Source: UBA1161 sp002311745 (GTDB lineage: Bacteria > Planctomycetota > Phycisphaerae > Tepidisphaerales > Tepidisphaeraceae). From it: DNA of 64,000 bases. Below, one piece after another: positions 62,510 to 64,000 of the stretch (positions are counted from its first letter, which is position 1; every line of letters begins with the position of its first letter). Under the pieces are notes generated by a model. The model searched no databases and was not told the DNA's origin. It saw only the letters and a program-made list of their open reading frames with translations. Made by a program: the position numbers and the translations under genes. The stretch covers positions 1 through 64,000 of the forward strand of contig JBEKAB010000015.1 in NCBI GenBank assembly GCA_050018415.1, read 5' to 3'.

Positions 62510-64000
62510 ATGTTCAGCACGAATAAACGGGCGGCTAAAATCCGGCGGTTCGCCTGCCATCCACACGTCGAGCCGCTTGAGGGGCGCGTTCTTTTGTCCG
62601 TCTCGGGAACGCCCCAGCAGCTTTCGCCGGCGATGATTGAACAGGCCTACGACCTCAAAAATATCGTCTTCACAACGGGCGGAAAAACAGTCAGCGCCAA
62701 TGGAGCGGGTGAGACGATCGCCATCGTGGACGCCTTCGGCGATCCCAACATCGCCAGCGATCTTCAGACATTCGACGCCAACTTCGGCATCAGCAACGAC
62801 AACGCGTCGGGCCAATTCGTGCTGAGCGTCGCAACGCCGCAGGGGGGCGTGGCAACGGATGGCGGCTGGGCGTCGGAAGAATCGCTGGATGTGGAGTGGG
62901 CGCACGCGATCGCGCCGGAGGCGAACATTTTGCTTGTGGAGGCTCCTTCCACCAGCGTGACGGCGTTGACCGACGCGGTCGCCTGGGCTGCGTCGCAGAC
63001 CGGCGTCGTCGCCATCTCGATGAGCTGGGGCAGTACTCCGGAGTTTGCCGGTGAAACCGCTTACGACCACAACTTCACGACGCCGTCGTCGCATCCCGGC
63101 ATTACGTTCGTCGCCGCATCGGGGGACGACGCCCAGCCCAACTATCCCTCGACCTCGGTCAACGTTCTGGGGGTTGGCGGAACGACGTTGACCGTGGATG
63201 CCTCCGGCAATTTCATCAGCGAATCCGCATGGAGCGGCAGCGGTGGAGGCACCAGTCCTTACGAGGGAACGAGCAAACCCGACGTCGCCTACGATGCCGA
63301 TCCCAATACCGGCTTTCTGGTGTACGATTCGATTCCCTACCAGGGAAATTCGGGTTGGCAGGTGGCGGGCGGGACCAGCGCGGGCGCGCCGCAGTGGGCG
63401 GCCCTTATCGCGCTGGCGGATCAGGGCCGGTCGCTGCTTGCCCTGGGATCGCTCGACGGTCCGACGCAAACCATTTCTGATCTTTACAATTTGCCGTCCA
63501 GCGATTTCAACCAGGTGAGCGGCGGCGGCTTGACCGGCTTGGGCAGCCCCAACGCCGAGAAGATCATTTCCAGCCTGGTGGGTGGAGGGATTACTTCGGT
63601 CAGCCCATCGCCCAGCGCCAACTCGGTCCAGTTAGCGTTCATCCAGCAGCCGATGAACGTCACCGCCGGCAGCGCCATCACGCCGGCTGTCACCGTAGAT
63701 GTGGAGGATTCCGATGGCCATGTCGTCACATCCGACGATTCGAGCGTGACCTTGTCGGTTCACAGCGGCTCAGGCTCTCTAAGCGGCACGACCACGGTCG
63801 CCGCCGTCAACGGCGTGGCGACCTTTAGCAACGTCGACATCACCACCGCCGGCAATTACACGCTTACGGCTAGCGATGACGGCTTGAGCACCGCGACAAG
63901 CAACAGCTTCACGATCAGCCCCGCCGCCGCGGCCAAGGTGGTCTATGTTCAGCAGCCCACCAATACCGCCGCCGGCAGCAGCATCAGCCCGGCCGTCACT
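62510..64000 (+). CDS. LEPR-XLL S53 (sedolisin-type) peptidase, partial at window end
   Basis: The frame is open to the window end (497 residues seen) and has no stop. The LEPR-XLL motif is VEPLEGRVLLSVSGT (residues about 19-33). The S53 domain follows: ETIAIVDAFGDPNIASDLQT; Glu and Asp in SEESLDVEWAHAIAPEA; the oxyanion Asp region ASGDDAQPNYPST; and the catalytic Ser in GGTSAGAPQWAAL. The calcium-site region before TGLGSPN looks shortened. Ig-like repeats (AFIQQPMNVTAGS, VVYVQQPTNTAAGS) match those of the 1590-aa protein. It is a likely secreted acid serine-carboxyl protease. Confidence 0.82.
   Translation, partial: MFSTNKRAAKIRRFACHPHVEPLEGRVLLSVSGTPQQLSPAMIEQAYDLKNIVFTTGGKTVSANGAGETIAIVDAFGDPNIASDLQTFDANFGISNDNASGQFVLSVATPQGGVATDGGWASEESLDVEWAHAIAPEANILLVEAPSTSVTALTDAVAWAASQTGVVAISMSWGSTPEFAGETAYDHNFTTPSSHPGITFVAASGDDAQPNYPSTSVNVLGVGGTTLTVDASGNFISESAWSGSGGGTSPYEGTSKPDVAYDADPNTGFLVYDSIPYQGNSGWQVAGGTSAGAPQWAALIALADQGRSLLALGSLDGPTQTISDLYNLPSSDFNQVSGGGLTGLGSPNAEKIISSLVGGGITSVSPSPSANSVQLAFIQQPMNVTAGSAITPAVTVDVEDSDGHVVTSDDSSVTLSVHSGSGSLSGTTTVAAVNGVATFSNVDITTAGNYTLTASDDGLSTATSNSFTISPAAAAKVVYVQQPTNTAAGSSISPAVT

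Overview
The window looks like a GC-rich chromosome segment from a planctomycete, probably the Phycisphaerae/Tepidisphaera side. Four predicted surface or secreted proteins carry the planctomycete LEPR-XLL N-terminal motif (LEQRTLLS, LERRTLLN, LEARRLLSA, LEGRVLLS). lpxA and phosphatidylserine synthesis genes indicate a diderm envelope. The placement is inferred from protein families; no 16S or marker search was possible.

Left part (1-20.4 kb). Two very large LEPR-XLL proteins (1590 aa, and about 4227 aa) and a 5'-truncated gene remnant lie on the 3' side of an intact tRNA-Arg(UCG) gene at 20317-20390. Two ~240-290 bp repeats (about 110-391 and 5690-5925) each contain the 3' half of that tRNA in the same orientation. 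This layout suggests islands accreted in tandem at a tRNA attachment site, although no integrase gene is visible.

20.4-30.4 kb is one long minus-strand run of protein-quality genes: groEL2, DUF2442, a retropepsin-like protease, groES, groEL1, a small membrane protein, DUF4160, DUF2442, dnaJ, grpE, an FmdB zinc ribbon, yacG and a multi-pass membrane protein. Two DUF2442 modules interleaved with chaperones, one sharing an ATGA overlap with dnaJ, is the unusual aspect.

30.9-54.3 kb is mostly housekeeping. It holds a LEPR-XLL beta-propeller protein, ychF, two tandem glycosyltransferases, a divergent ammonium-transporter homologue lacking both pore histidines, lpxA, apt, aroC, another glycosyltransferase, folC, rimO, a two-component pair, infA, a CbpA-type dnaJ, a chelatase-like AAA ATPase, a GNAT acetyltransferase, a broken REP-type transposase, and psd-pssA.

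54.3-64 kb is more accessory. It holds a Tat-exported barrel-like protein, a 1569-aa SF1 helicase-nuclease that resembles one-gene phage-defence proteins, a HigA-type antitoxin with only a stub of its toxin, a DoxX membrane protein, and the start of an S53 (sedolisin) LEPR-XLL protease that runs off the window.

Several dispersed palindromes (20-bp REP-like pairs at 49.4 kb, a hairpin at 61.5 kb, and heptamer-built inverted repeats at 27.5 and 32.1 kb) add a second layer of structure. The best candidates for something new are the tRNA-anchored surface-protein islands, the helicase-nuclease and the chaperone/DUF2442 run.
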